A program made the translations under genes and the position numbers. A stretch of DNA of 64,000 bases from Bolinopsis microptera (lineage: Eukaryota; Ctenophora; Tentaculata; Lobata; Bolinopsidae). The stretch covers positions 12,803,578 through 12,867,577 of the forward strand of contig NC_087073.1 in assembly GCF_026151205.1 (NCBI RefSeq). Reading direction: 5' to 3'. Below are positions 1-12,060 of this stretch, piece after piece. Below the pieces are notes generated by a model. It did no database searches. It saw nothing but the letters and a program-made list of their open reading frames with translations, and was not told where the DNA came from. Position 1 is the stretch's first letter; every line of letters begins with the position of its first letter.

Positions 1-393
1 AACAGTTTTTTGTGAATATTGCTATATTGCATGAAAAAACATTAGAAAATCATAAATTACTCGGGTAAATGAAAATCAGAATTTTTCCATCGGCTACACT
101 ACAATATGCTGCGTTACAAAGCTTCGAATATCCAGGTTTTAACAGGTAATTCAATGTGGCCTAGAACAGTGGCGTCCAATCAGAGGCATATGCCGTCCGT
201 AAATATAAGTATAACGGTATTGCGCAGGTAAGTACTAAACGATCGTTGACTAGAATTTCCATTAAAAGCATGCTCTAAGAGCCGTTATTTAACAATGACC
301 TTTCTAATTGTCATGTTGATGAGAGGTCATGCAGTATATTGCATTAGCGACTCTTTTATAATACTCATGTTTGAGTTCTTGAATCTGAGGGAA

Positions 394-395
<2 letters not shown>

Positions 396-435
<40 letters not shown>
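396..435. repeat. Poly-G homopolymer run
   Basis: About 40 uninterrupted G residues on the plus strand. Similar G or C runs lie at 602-627, 1482-1506, 33347-33374 and 33499-33521. The exact length is not reliable because such runs are prone to sequencing and assembly error. Confidence 0.9.
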
Positions 436-436
<1 letters not shown>

Positions 437-2803
437 TATAAGGGTAACGATTTATTTTGACTAATTTTGACTTTGACTAATTAACTAAATCACTATAGCA
501 ACAATTGTCTAGTTTTCATTTATCAATAGTCATCCACAAAAGTTACCCGATCAAATCAATTTCCAAGCCTAACTTGCGATTATTTTTCGTAGTTAAGTTG
601 CACCCCCCCCCCCCCCCCCCCCCCCCCGAATCCAACAAAATAGATATGACACAATTTAACTAATATAAACCCATAAAGCTGTATAGTATTGGTAAGGAGT
701 GAATAAAACAAACCTAAAAGGAATGTTACGATTAAAGTATGCGACATGCGTTCTATAGAAACAGTGTGGTAATGTTAAATATGCGTAGATAGGTGCTCAC
801 GAGTTTTAGGCAAGAAACCTGTCAATAGTTCAAGATAAGTAACTGTTAAAAGTAAAACTACAATAAGTTTAGGTCCTTACGACAAAGACTTAACATCGAC
901 GTTACCACGCGGTACCTTTAACATTTTAGTTTACCAAAATTGGGATTAAAAATAAACACAACGTCAACACTTGATCTGCCCAACAAAAATTCTGAGACTT
1001 AAAAGTTGAAAAAGCCTTGGCTGACACATCTAACCAGGATTACTTGATGAATGCCTGTCAAGTTATGGTCTGAGCATGTTATGGTCTGAGCATGTTGTAT
1101 ATGGGTATAAATGTCAAGTAGAGTACTTTCATGTTGTGCCACAGTAATACTAATACGGACAAAGATGATTTGGATAATTATCAATAAAGATGCTGTGAAG
1201 TTTGTGGATGGATTGAAGTTGGGTGTTTATACGAGCCAGATTGTATTACTATTTACCATACAGAAGCGTGCTCTTGAAAGAGGGAGCTGACTCGGAGGAG
1301 TAATCGAAAACTTTGGAGATCAAGAATTTGTAGAAAGCTTGAAGAGTTGAAGATACAAGAAAGTCGGACGCTGTGTTTGAATCTTTATTTAGCAGGAGTA
1401 GTCCTGATGTGAATAGCAATCTTCACTGATTGCTATTCTTCGAAAGTAACTAATCCTATTTCTCCGAAGCCAGGCGGTTAAGGGGGGGGGGGGGGGGGGG
1501 GGGGGGTTCAGACTAAACCCGCCCCTTAAGGTGTTTTACTGGAGCCGAGTTATATTGTCTACTTCTGATAATTACAAGCCAGTTGATAAGACGCTTTATT
1601 CTAACGAATGTTATGGCTACGAAAAAGTTGAAATCACTTAACGATGATGGAGAATACTCTGAAGATGATTCTTGTTTGATTCAGAATCTTGCAAGGTTTT
1701 CTTATTACCTCTATCAACTGTTGAGCCATATCGTTACGCGCAAAGTATTTAGGTATTGAATCGTGAGATTGAATCTAAATCCTACAGATCTTTTAAACTC
1801 AACCCGAAAATAAGTTTCGGCGAAATTTGCACTAAAAGTAGAATTATAAGTATTAAGACTTCAAAACCAGGCCTGGGCTTTACTTAAAAGGCGGCACAAA
1901 ATCTGGTCGAAATCTAACCGATATCGAAAAGGATTTTCCGAAAATATTGATAGCACAACAATACAATACAATCATATAACAATTCAATAGTACAAGTGAC
2001 AACAAACTTGTAATCAGAAACTCAGCTATAATATCATGACGTGACCAGGAGGCAGTATTAAATATACTTCCAGCATGACAGTAACTGTCATTTTAAGGGT
2101 GTGTTCGAAATCAGAACTCTAAACCTAAAATACATATAATCATTTAGTCTTGGTTTGCAGTTTCCCAACACCAATTTCTGCAAATCGTTCAATTACGAGG
2201 AAGGAAGGATCCTAAACGAATATTCTAGAATAGTCCTAGCCAGCATATATTTCCAATTTCGAAATGATGTCTGGTATAATAATAGCAACTAATAACAACA
2301 AAATACCCATGTACATGGAGCAAACTGTAGAACATGATTTTGTCGTTCTATATTTAATCTTATTGGCGGAGACCCCATTGTGAATGTGACCTAATTAACG
2401 CTAAATGGGGCTAATTTGGTACACACTATACATATACAGTAATTAATAAGGCAATACTAATAATCAGATAAGTGACATGATAGTCTTAACAATTCAATTA
2501 CAGTCAAACCTATCTATACCGGGCCTCTTCTTTGCCCCCAAAATGTTGGTTTTTGCAAGAAATGTGAGCTCATGTCGCATTTGGTTAGCGATTTGAGGAC
2601 ACATGGAGCTGTATTGCGTCACAATACGTGCATATAAAGCATTAATGGGGTAAATGAGACGGCCACGGGTAACAACTAACACGACTCTTGTCCTATTCAG
2701 GTTTCGACATTGAAACCTGATCTCAATACGACACATTTCCAATTAGAAACATAATATGAATTGTTACTAAGTTATTCTTAATTGCTGCTTCGCCATGTCG
2801 ATA

Positions 2804-2834
2804 GGTAGGAGGGGTTTCTGAAACCCCTCCTACC
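2804..2834. repeat. Perfect 15-bp-stem hairpin
   Basis: A 15-bp arm (GGTAGGAGGGGTTTC) is followed by a single T and then its exact reverse complement. No terminal repeat of a larger element is visible around it. It could be the remnant of a foldback element. Confidence 0.75.
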
Positions 2835-4335
2835 CGTACCAGGTACTTTTTGTATGAGATAATCTTCCTTGATAATGCTGGGGATTGGGATAATGTGAAA
2901 CTTTAAAGCGGGATTTTTCTTTACCGTGCACTTTTCGTTCCCCCGAGAACTAAAACTATGTCTTGTTAATTAAAACTGTATCCGCTTTGTTCTGACAATA
3001 ATTGAGGCTGGTTGAGTTACAAGACTACGAGATAACAAGACAACGATACAATTATACTACGAGACTAGTACTACGAGACTACGAGACTGGGATAGGTTAT
3101 ATTAGAGTTGTTAGTTTTAATAACCAAAGAACACTGGATAGAGCCCAGCTTGTGGTAACTTTAACTATAATATTAAGAGATAGTTAGATGCCACTAAAGT
3201 AAGCTGAAGGCAGCCTGAGGTAACTGGAACCAAGCCAAGCTTTTTGCAATTATACCAAGCACAAACGTCTTAGTATAGGGCTCGTGATACTCGTAACATG
3301 TTTTCTAAATGCGGTAATTAAACTGTTGCGGTAAATTAATTGTCGAACGTTTCCTGAGCTGGAAAAAAATCCATTACGTATTATTGTAAAAAACGAAGGT
3401 TAAAATGGAGCTTTAATGAAGGCGTTCAGAATTGGCCGTAAAGTGATAGGGTAATATTATGTGAACGACCCCAAATATGTACGTGGTCCCATGGCTGCCG
3501 GCTGGGATAAGTGACACAACATGCGCACAAAATTGATTTGAGTTACTACAAATGGCCTATTCAATTCTTTTCATGAAATGCCGGCAAAAACTGCAAAACG
3601 CAAAGTGCTGCTACTAGAGTATGAAGTGTCTAAAGCATAAAATAAGTATATGCATAACTTAAAGTATATAACTATAAAATAATTATATACATAACTTTCA
3701 AGACTTGTCATTGGACCAACTAAAATCGTTAAGTTCAACCTAGATAGAACATTCTCCCTAGCCTCTCCCCTAAATATTATATTCCATACCTACAGTGCAG
3801 TATATATTATACCATGAAAATATGAAACATGGTATTTACTATTTATACTCCGCACAGAACGACAATTAATATCAAAAATACAAATTTGCTGCGTCTTGAG
3901 AGAATAATATATTAATAAAAGTTTTTCAAATTTATTATTTTGTTTTAAATTTCGACATTTTAAATGCGGTCTTCATACTTTATTGTAAAAAGTGGAAATT
4001 AATGATAATGTGATATCTAATCGGTGAAAGGACGAAAAAAGGGAAAACCGCTGTCGTCCGGATATTCTGCTAGTCTAAACTAACGTTTTAGAAGTTATTA
4101 TAAAATATTATAGATTATAAATAACGAGATAATTATAACTTTATAACTGTTCAAATAACTGTTCATAACTTTATAACAAATCACCAGAAAATTCAAAATA
4201 CAGACTAATATATTAGTTTGCTTTAATATAAGGATAAAAGGAATGACCATTAAAACAAAATGAAAAGTCTTAGAATACGTTTAGATCTAATAAATTGTAC
4301 ATAAAACAGAATTTGATCGAACAGGCGAATTAAGT

Positions 4336-4779
4336 TTGAGGGGGCAGGGGGGGTCTTTATGAAATTTCTCTCGAAATTGATTTTATAGTTGTTTCTAATA
4401 GAGGGGAGTGATATCTATCTGCTACTTTTGGTCCCATGGAAAAATATTGTTCCTAGACGAAATTATTGCCGGTCAAAGGTCAGCGCTCATGTGTAATTGT
4501 ATTGCGCGAGCGATTTTCAATCGCGCGCCCTGAAAATCGAGTCTAAAAATCTATATTCTCCTACATTTTTTGACGATTTTTCCAGGTCCAAGATTTTCAA
4601 AATGGAATAAAAAATGTTTAAAGGCCTATCTCGAAATTCTGAAAAGAGTGAAATCTTCTAAATGGTCCTTAGAACATATCCTGAAAGTAGCAGATAGATA
4701 TCACTCCCCTCTATTAGAAACAACTATAAAATCAATTTCGAGAGAAATTTCATAAAGACCCCCCCCCTGCCCCCTTAAC
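4336..4779. mobile_element. Foldback MITE with ~100-bp inverted arms, copy 1
   Basis: The left arm (about 4336-4440) begins with a G-rich block and runs through GAAATTTCTCTCGAAATTGA. The right arm (about 4675-4779) is its near-exact reverse complement and ends in a C-rich block. No transposase is present, so this is a non-autonomous palindromic element. A rearranged relative lies at 13905-14305. The open frame at 4570-4755 is a by-product of the repeat. Confidence 0.75.
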
Positions 4780-5076
4780 TACAAGTAAAATAGTTTAAAT
4801 TTAATCAGGATTCAGGAATACTGTCCAACTTTAACACTTTTAATTCTACGGAACCTGCAACCCCAGAAAGGTCATTGCAACGGCGCCAAGTTCATCGTTA
4901 CTTCTTTATTATCTTGCACCCCTATTAAGGTATTATTATTGACCAACTGACGGGAGGTTTTCATAGAGACTTTGCGATCACATCTGAATCTGATAAGGCA
5001 CAGGGAACAACCTTGAAGACGGTTGGTATTTATTGAGACGGGACGTTATTCTCCCGTGGGCATTATGAACCTTTAC

Positions 5077-5430
5077 CGATAGTTGAAATTCGACATCTAG
5101 CGTCATCAAGCGTCATCTAGCGTCAGATGACGCTAGATAGGGCTAATTAGCGACAATGCCGCCAATTGCATGGCACCTTTCCAATGTCGCCGTCTAGCGC
5201 TTGATGACGCTAGATGACGTAAGATGGCGATATCTAGCGTCATATAACGCTAGTTACGCGACACTGTCGCCAGGCGACAGCTAGCGCTATTTGCATAGAA
5301 TTTTGGAAAGATGCCATGCAATTGGCGGCATTGTCTAGAGGTCTAGATGATCTAGCGACATCTAGCGTCATCTAGCGTCAGATGACGCTAGATGACCCTA
5401 GATGACCCTAGATGTCGAATATCAACTATC
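5077..5430. mobile_element. Palindromic MITE with iterated TCTAGCGTCA motif
   Basis: The terminal inverted repeats read GATAGTTGAAATTCGACATC on the left and the reverse complement with small changes on the right (about 5408-5430). Inside, the motif TCTAGCGTCA and its complement recur many times. A second nested inverted pair (about 5152-5187 and 5306-5338) contains GCCGCCAATTGCATGG. No coding capacity is visible. It looks like a non-autonomous DNA element of unknown superfamily. Confidence 0.7.
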
Positions 5431-5689
5431 ATATATAACATATATATATATCATAACTGTAATATATATTATCTACTACCACACAAGATTAATGATGTAA
5501 AAGCCAGGTGTAGGTATCTGGTAGATCCGTATAATCCTTAAATTGTTAATTTAATCGAACAAGGTAAGCTGATATTTTACCAGGACGAGGGCATTTAAAA
5601 GATCCTCCAGCAAAATAGTGAGAGCAATACTTATATAACCTTACTCTTTATACTATAGAGTTATTATATAATAATGTTAATATGATAAA

Positions 5690-6640
5690 CATCTTTTATA
5701 ACACACATAACCCCGGCATGCGCAGGGATTATATTTCAATTTTTCCCGCGACGCGCGGGAAAAGTTTATAATAATTTCGAGTGCGAAGCACGAGGGATTA
5801 TTATGAAAATAACCCCGACGTGCTTTAGCACGAGGGGTTATTTTAATATAACTTAAGCGTGCCAGTGTTATGTGTTATAAACCCCTCCGGGTTAGTGCTA
5901 GGACCAACAAATTTGACATTTTACTCTTAAATATAGCTATATGAGATCATTATGGAAAATATGAAATGGAATTGGGGACTACCAAATAAATACAACTAAG
6001 GTACTATGACTTTTGAAATTGGCGTTATATCTAAACATTATTCCTCAGTCAGAACGTTGAATGAATATGAATATCGATAAGGGGCGTCGAGTTAAGCCTG
6101 GCAAGCGATAAAAGCTAATAATGATATCGTGTCATGAAGTTTATCAAAGTAGACGACTATAATACATGGCTTATATCAAACACGACAAAATTAACCGAAC
6201 CGGACAAAATCAAATGTAACCGTCGAGACAAGTTTTGGAACTGGTCCAATTAATGTAAGAGTTTAAGTAATGTAAGCAGTGTGCTGGAGTTTTGCCAGCG
6301 CCTGCAATTAGACCGATACGTAGATCGAGTGTATTTATAGTTCTTACGTTAAGCCATAGGTCACGTGACATTTTTTACCAATGCGCGTCGTAGTAGTTAG
6401 TCACGTGATACACGTCATCAAAACACGTGACAGTACGCGGTTGAAATTCTCATGGAATGTCAAAACAAAACAAATCTTGTTGAGCCAAATTAGCGGGGCG
6501 GGATTATAAAAGCTGTGCCGGGGTTATTTATTCAGCGGGAAAAAACTAACAGCGGGAGCCGGGATTATCAGAATCTATTTAGCGGGAGCCGGGATTATCA
6601 GAATCTTATTCTATCCCGGAGGGGTTTATAAAGCTCACAT
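5690..6640. mobile_element. Hairpin-rich terminal-inverted-repeat element
   Basis: An inverted pair containing AAACCCCTCCGGG (about 5878-5892) and CCCGGAGGGGTTTATAAA (about 6614-6633) delimits the core. The left side is a chain of stem-loops with CCCGCG/CGCGGG and AACCCCG...GGGGTT stems (5705-5870). The right side has a tandem motif AGCGGGAGCCGGGATTATCA (about 6550-6605). Related GGGATTAT hairpins occur in the first intron of the Rheb gene (about 40420-40740). CACGTG sites lie at about 6361-6430. No transposase frame is visible. Confidence 0.55.
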
Positions 6641-7689
6641 GGCTTAGTGTTAAGTAATGGGGGTGAGTGTACAGTTGAATAATTATATTGCTCTGGGGAC
6701 CTTATAGTAGTGTAGGTTAGCTCTGTTAATGTCATGTGCGGTTATTCAACCTGGCTCCATGATGAACACGGATTCCCCTGTTTAAATAACAGAAATCAGC
6801 CTGTTTAAATTATATGTAATTGCAGCGTTTACAAATTTATATAATGAGATCCTGGGTTATCAAAGTTTCCTTAGGTTATTAAAGGTTATTAAATCAGGAT
6901 CGCCGTATAAACTATTAGGCTCGCTAAATGTTTCGCGGTAAACAGCTCTCCTTGCTCATATAACCTTTAATTAAAGCGGCTCTCTGAGATAAAATTGTGC
7001 CGCTAAGACGGTTAAAAGATATGTGCTAGAACAATCCCGAATTAAATGTACAAGCTGATAACGCAATTAGTTTTATAGTAAGGAGACTTACCGAAAAGAT
7101 ACAGCTTGGGCTATAGATTTGGTTGAAAAGTTGTAAACCTTTAAAAAATTACCTCATGTCAAAATAGACATGGGGACCATATTATTATGAAAGGGTACGA
7201 TGCTTTAAAAACGGTACAATTGTTTACGCGTGACCTGATATAAATACACGTGGGACTTGTGGAATGTGGGTCGTATCTTAAATTAATAAACCGGAACCGA
7301 CCCCTCACAAACTGGGTCTGATAAGCAAATATTAAACGAGCTTAATATACCCTGTCGCGGATATCTGGAGTTTTGGTAGTACTCAAGTGCGCAAGTCGAA
7401 CCTCGAGTCTTCTCCGAACGATCACGATCCTTTCATGTTTCTAATGATCCACAAATTATCCTGATTCATGTATCAGAGTGCTGCTAACACTCAGGAAAAG
7501 ATCTTATTTCTCTGGGAAAAAGGACTCCTCACCAACACAATATCTCAAGGTAAGATTTTTAAATTTAATTGTCTTTTTGAGGCCAGTCCCCCACCAACCA
7601 CTAACATTCCGGTGGAAGCTGTACAAGCTATACTGTCTAGGAAGGTCCAAATAGGGTCCGGTTGTAAGGAAGCCCCCTCCCCTGCAATC

Positions 7690-9615
7690 TGCATCATCGC
7701 AATGGTCGTTCAACGGAATAATATTGATATTGGTGTCGGGAGCGAAAAATACGATTGGATAGGACGGCGACATATTTTAAAATGGTCACATATGAAACTA
7801 AGTTATTTGTTACTGTAAAATGTCATAGTGGCAGACTTAGCGGAATCTAAGAATAAAGCGAACGTAAATAGATAGTATAAACCCTAATAAAACAGATAGG
7901 GACACCAAAAATGGATAGCGCAGCGGAGAATTGGTCAAGTCTGTAATCTCCCAGTCAATATATTGGTTTATAGATCCGACATTTCATATCTAACGACAGA
8001 CTATTTAGCTGCACGACGCGACGCTATTTACCGTAAAATGGATTTGCAATGTTAGTTACTAATTAAAGTCGCTTCAGAAACACCAAATTGGCTGTCAGTG
8101 TCAATTTAGTGCGTCTTCTAGGAAATGATGTTTAGGCCTCTTTACTGGAAAATACAACCCGATTATATTGAAACAGGTAGAGGAACTCATGTAAAGATGA
8201 CCAAGATAATGTCTCAGACATGAGTAATAGTAACAACGCGCAGTAGGTTCTGTAGGTTCAGTAGGTTCTGTAGAATTCCAGTAGGTTCTGTAGAATTCCA
8301 GTTCTTACGAATCCTTTTGTCGAATCCCCATTCCCCAGTTATGCGAGTAATCTAAATCTACAGATCTCATGGAAGACTAATTTCGGACCAGATTTCAAAA
8401 TTTGAAAGTCAACTGAGTAAAACTGAAATTTAAACTATATTGCCACTTTTAATGTTCAACGTGTCCATAAACGATGTGAGCAGGCTAACGGTGTTCGGTC
8501 ATCAAGCAATTCAAGGGATCTTTCACATATTACTTAAGCTACCTCCGTTATGCGTAAGCCACTTACAGAAAGATTTATTTAACCTTCTAAAACTAGGAGA
8601 TTAGCATGTATCGTCGCAATGGTCGAGACGGTGTCGGGAGCGAAAACTTTATTGGATTGTACGGCGAGCTACTTAAAAATGGTGTCATGTGAGACTATAA
8701 GTTATTTGTTACTGTACAATGCTAGGTGGCAGACTAGACAAATGAAATTTAAAAATAAAGCGAAGATAACTAGATACTATTAACCCCGTAAAGAGAAGGT
8801 GCGGTTTATATCTCCACAGAAAGCATACTCCCCGAATTGGGCGCATTGCAGTACAACTTCTTTCAAACTTCATGAATCAAGATAAAATTTTCGCAATGTA
8901 TTCAGAATCAATATATGAATTTATACAAATCACTTGTAATACTTTTCAAAAAGAATTTAAACAAACTAAAAAAAGCTACCGTCTACTGCTTTCTGTGGAG
9001 ATATAGTGCGCGCCTAAACAGAAAGGGACACCAAAATGGATAGCGGAGAATTGGTCAAGTCTGTAATCTCCCAATCAATATATTGGTTTATAGATCCGAC
9101 ATTTCATATCTAACGACAGACTATTTAGCTGCACGACGCGACGCTATTTACCGTAAAATGGATTTGCAATGTTAGTTACTAATTAAAGTCGCTTCAGAAA
9201 CACCAAATTGGCTGTCAGTGTCAATTTAGTGCGTCTTCTAGGAAATGATGTTTAGGCCTCTTTACTGGAAAATACAACCCGATTATATTGAAACAGGTAG
9301 AGGAACTCATGTAAAACTTACCAAGATAATGTCTCAGAAATGAGTAATAGTAACAACGCGCAGTACGTTCTGTAGAAATCCAGTTCTTTCGAATCCTTTT
9401 GTCGAATCCCCAGTTATACGACTTTGAGTTAAATCTAGATCTACAGTTTAAGGGAGGCTAACTGGATCCGGTCATCAAGAAATTCAAAAATTTAAACTTT
9501 TAAAAACCAAGAGATCTTTTAGATATTACGTGAGACACCCTGAGTTACTTTACAGATAGTTATTGGGTAGAAACTACAGTGAGATTTCCTTAACCCCCTA
9601 AAACTAACGACGTAC
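7690..9615. repeat. Tandem segmental duplication of 0.9-1.0 kb
   Basis: Copy A (about 7690-8605) and copy B (about 8612-9615) are direct repeats. The core 7899-8230 against 9026-9355 is nearly identical over more than 300 bp, and the flanks are more diverged. Copy A contains a local expansion of a motif around GTAGGTTCTGTAGAATTCCA (8240-8300). Copy B carries a MITE insertion (8801-9010) absent from copy A, so the insertion post-dates the duplication. No gene is recognised in either copy. Confidence 0.85.
8801..9010. mobile_element. 210-bp MITE inside duplication copy B
   Basis: The terminal inverted repeats share ATATCTCCACAGAAAGCA, starting with GCG at the left end and ending with CGC at the right. 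The insertion is absent from the paralogous position in copy A (about 7885-7900), which provides an empty site. The interior is AT-rich and non-coding. Confidence 0.75.
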
Positions 9616-11439
9616 GTTTGGCTATTTCCAGGAAATTCGTACTCATAATCTCGTTACCATGGTTACACGAGCGAGCCTTTTGATTGGACGGTTCCAAGAG
9701 CTGCTAGATTGACTCGTGCTCGTAACGTTAAGAGGATGTTCACTATGCACTATGCAGTCGTGATGCTGTATATTATATAACCCTATATAATCGTTACATA
9801 CGATCGTGATTTTCTTAAGAAAAAAGGGATAGCATGTATATAGTGTATATCCCAAACTCAAAAACACACTACTTATTTGAATCCAAAGTGTGTTCGTAGG
9901 TTCGCAAAATTTCTTCTTATCAAAACACTCTCTACTTAAATTTTGAGTTGTTGCTTTTGGATAGTGGAAAAAGTTATCAAAAACTTTCAACGGGTCCTTT
10001 TCATCATTTCTTCATCCCTGGTACAGTGAAACACTGATTAACTGCGATTGTGGCAGCCATTCCCCAAAACTCAGCGGTAAATCGGTGCCTTTTTCTGTAT
10101 CTTATATATTTATCCTTCTGTTTGTAGACGGGAACCAGTTGCCTTAGTGGCAAGATTTTTTGACATATAGCGGTATGTGATGTCTATCATCCTTAATTAT
10201 ATTAATATGATAATGAAACTGTATCCTTGTAACGGGAACCCGTTGCTTCAGTGGCAAGCATTTTTGATATATTATTATGCTCAATAATATTAATATCATA
10301 ACGAAACTCGCTTCCTCGAGCAGATTACTGTCAACAATCGATTAGTCGATATTCGATTTTGCCTAACATAAGTCTCGAATGTCTCGAACGGAACGTTATG
10401 ACAGCTAATTGCAATTGGTCGAGACTTGCCTAAGTGTCCTACCTTGCATCAAATTAGCAGGTGAACGACGAAGTAGTTACTTGAACGGGAGCAAACTGGA
10501 GATCGCAGACAGGGAAGGCAACTCGGCAATCTGTCGACGGACACTTAAGAAACGGTCGACGCGTGGTTGAAACACATTTAATTGTGACTTAACATACGGT
10601 TAACGCACAATAATCACTTAATTAACACAGGGTTCAAGTGAAGACAAACTTGTGATTGGGCAGTTTCATTGACTTATAATATATATGTATATTGCACAAT
10701 CGTGACATAGAGTTTCCTAATTAGATGTAGTTAAGCAACAAGTACTCGATAAATAGCGCTTACATTGACCGCTTCAATGCGGGACCCTGCCCCTTGTCCA
10801 TTCATTGGTTACAAAAATTGCAGGGTTGCCAAAGAAAGGTAGATGAGCACCGACAAAGAATAAAAGCAAGCAACAATATTTTAAGAAATAGCCGCAATCA
10901 GGCAACAAACCCGTAACAAATCTAATTGTCACCGCTATAAACACCCTATCTTAAACCTACGAAGTATCTTGATATTAACTCTTACTTCTTCCAAATTTCA
11001 AATTCTTTGAATTATAAATTATGACGTAACGCAAAGACGTAACAGAAAAATAAAGGGGACAACATACAACTCAATCGTGAACATACATCCTAAAATTCTC
11101 CCATATATTCCACTAACTCTCCTCCTCGTCATCAGCATATTTAAGCGAGCATACCAGTGCAGTGAAGACAAGAAACAAACTTGCAACAGAACATCAAACA
11201 TAAGACGGAATTAGAAAGGCCGATTAGGACATACAATTATTGTCATATCGATTAAATGTCCACTGTAAGCTATAGTGATGGTAGCTAGTGCTACGTACGC
11301 CACAGATGGTGTAGCAAGTGCAGTGTGTACTAAGAATAATTAGTCTGGACCGTTTCTAGACCTCATTCATTTGTAGCAAAATATTTGTAATGTACAGAAA
11401 ATTGTGTTCACTTCTGATATAACCACACTCGGTCGGATT
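9616..11439. other. Intergenic AT-rich DNA with one ~100-bp direct repeat
   Basis: I recognise no gene. A degenerate direct repeat of about 100 bp occurs at 10125-10227 and 10228-10315, marked by ACGGGAACC and AGTGGCAAG. The minus-strand open frame near 9643-9990 lacks any familiar motif. Confidence 0.55.
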
Positions 11440-11512
11440 ATAATACTACTATGTATACATTCGAACCCTGGACCTTCTGCGGATGCTCTAACCACTAGGC
11501 CACCTAGCCCCT
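11440..11512 (-). repeat. tRNA-derived SINE head
   Basis: On the minus strand this reads as a tRNA-like Pol III promoter. An A box TGGCCTAGTGG (11492-11502) is followed by TTAGAGCATCCGC, and a B box GGTTCGAAT lies at 11459-11467, with spacing like a tRNA. No convincing acceptor stem or CCA end is seen, so this is more likely the 5' head of a SINE, or a tRNA pseudogene, than a functional tRNA. The SINE body would continue toward lower coordinates, where I cannot define its end. Confidence 0.6.
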
Positions 11513-11710
11513 ATGAAAATACAACCATTTCATTCGATCTGCGATAAGTAGATAACTGCAGGCATCGGATGTATATCATTATTATCGATTATCGAACTTT
11601 AAAACAAACCCAAAGTAGTTTAAGAAAACATCCTAAAGGTCTGATAAGTCTACGCAGAAGAACATTACTAAGTATCTAAACTATCAGGGCACCAATACTG
11701 AAAACACTAT

Positions 11711-12060
11711 TTATTGAAAATTATACAATTGGCGCCAAAGTTTTCTGTTCAGGGCAGTCAGTCGTAGCTCTGTTAAATCGGTCAAACTATTCATCACAAT
11801 ATTTCTTTTATTCAAATCGTTCAATATACATTTTAAAATATTCATTTGATGTCTCCCCAATCTGCCTCTCATATTACTCATGCTCTCAACGGCAAAACTC
11901 AAAGCAAGTTGGGGTGGTGAGTTACAATCGCTCCTGAGTATGTGTACTAACATTTTCCATCGGGACTTAGCGACTCTCTCTGTTAACGGAGACACACCAC
12001 AACGAGCATACAAGTCCTGGTTAGTCAATAGTCACTGGTTATCATTGGAAACCAGAACTT
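11711..12060 (-). pseudogene. LINE ORF2 C-terminal fragment (decayed)
   Basis: The conceptual product contains TNQDLYARCGVSPLTER, then KSRWKMLVHILR and a tail with LTELRLTALNRKLWR. This matches the C-terminal region that follows the reverse transcriptase in many invertebrate LINEs: a TN-x-DLY motif, then RW-x-x-LGHxLR, then a WR-containing tail. Reverse transcriptase and endonuclease are absent. An in-frame stop lies just upstream of the TNQDLY motif and there is no proper ATG. It is a 5'-truncated dead copy, unrelated in sequence to the intact LINE at 49-55 kb. The assignment rests on family recall. Confidence 0.65.

Larger units (their letters stand above)
1..4329. other. Gene-poor AT-rich DNA with homopolymer runs
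   Basis: I see no supportable gene here. The stretch contains a long poly-G run (about 396-435), a poly-C run (about 602-627) and a second poly-G run (about 1482-1506). A short duplicated motif lies at about 1064-1095, and a perfect hairpin at 2804-2834 is listed separately. Open frames here are short, AT-biased and resemble no family I know. The sequence at about 2500-2530 recalls the end of pogo/Tigger-like MITEs, but I found no partner terminus. Confidence 0.6.

Noticed and set aside
2494-2742. Pogo/Tigger-like MITE end or 82-codon ORF
   Set aside because: The start ACAGTCAAACCTATCTATA resembles such MITE ends, but no opposite terminus or coding motif was found.
7468-7818. 116-codon plus-strand frame (with an overlapping 89-codon minus-strand frame)
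   Set aside because: No recognisable domain, no splice context, and it runs into the segmental duplication whose second copy does not keep the frame.
9643-9990. 115-codon minus-strand frame
   Set aside because: AT-biased composition, no family resemblance, no splice or promoter context.
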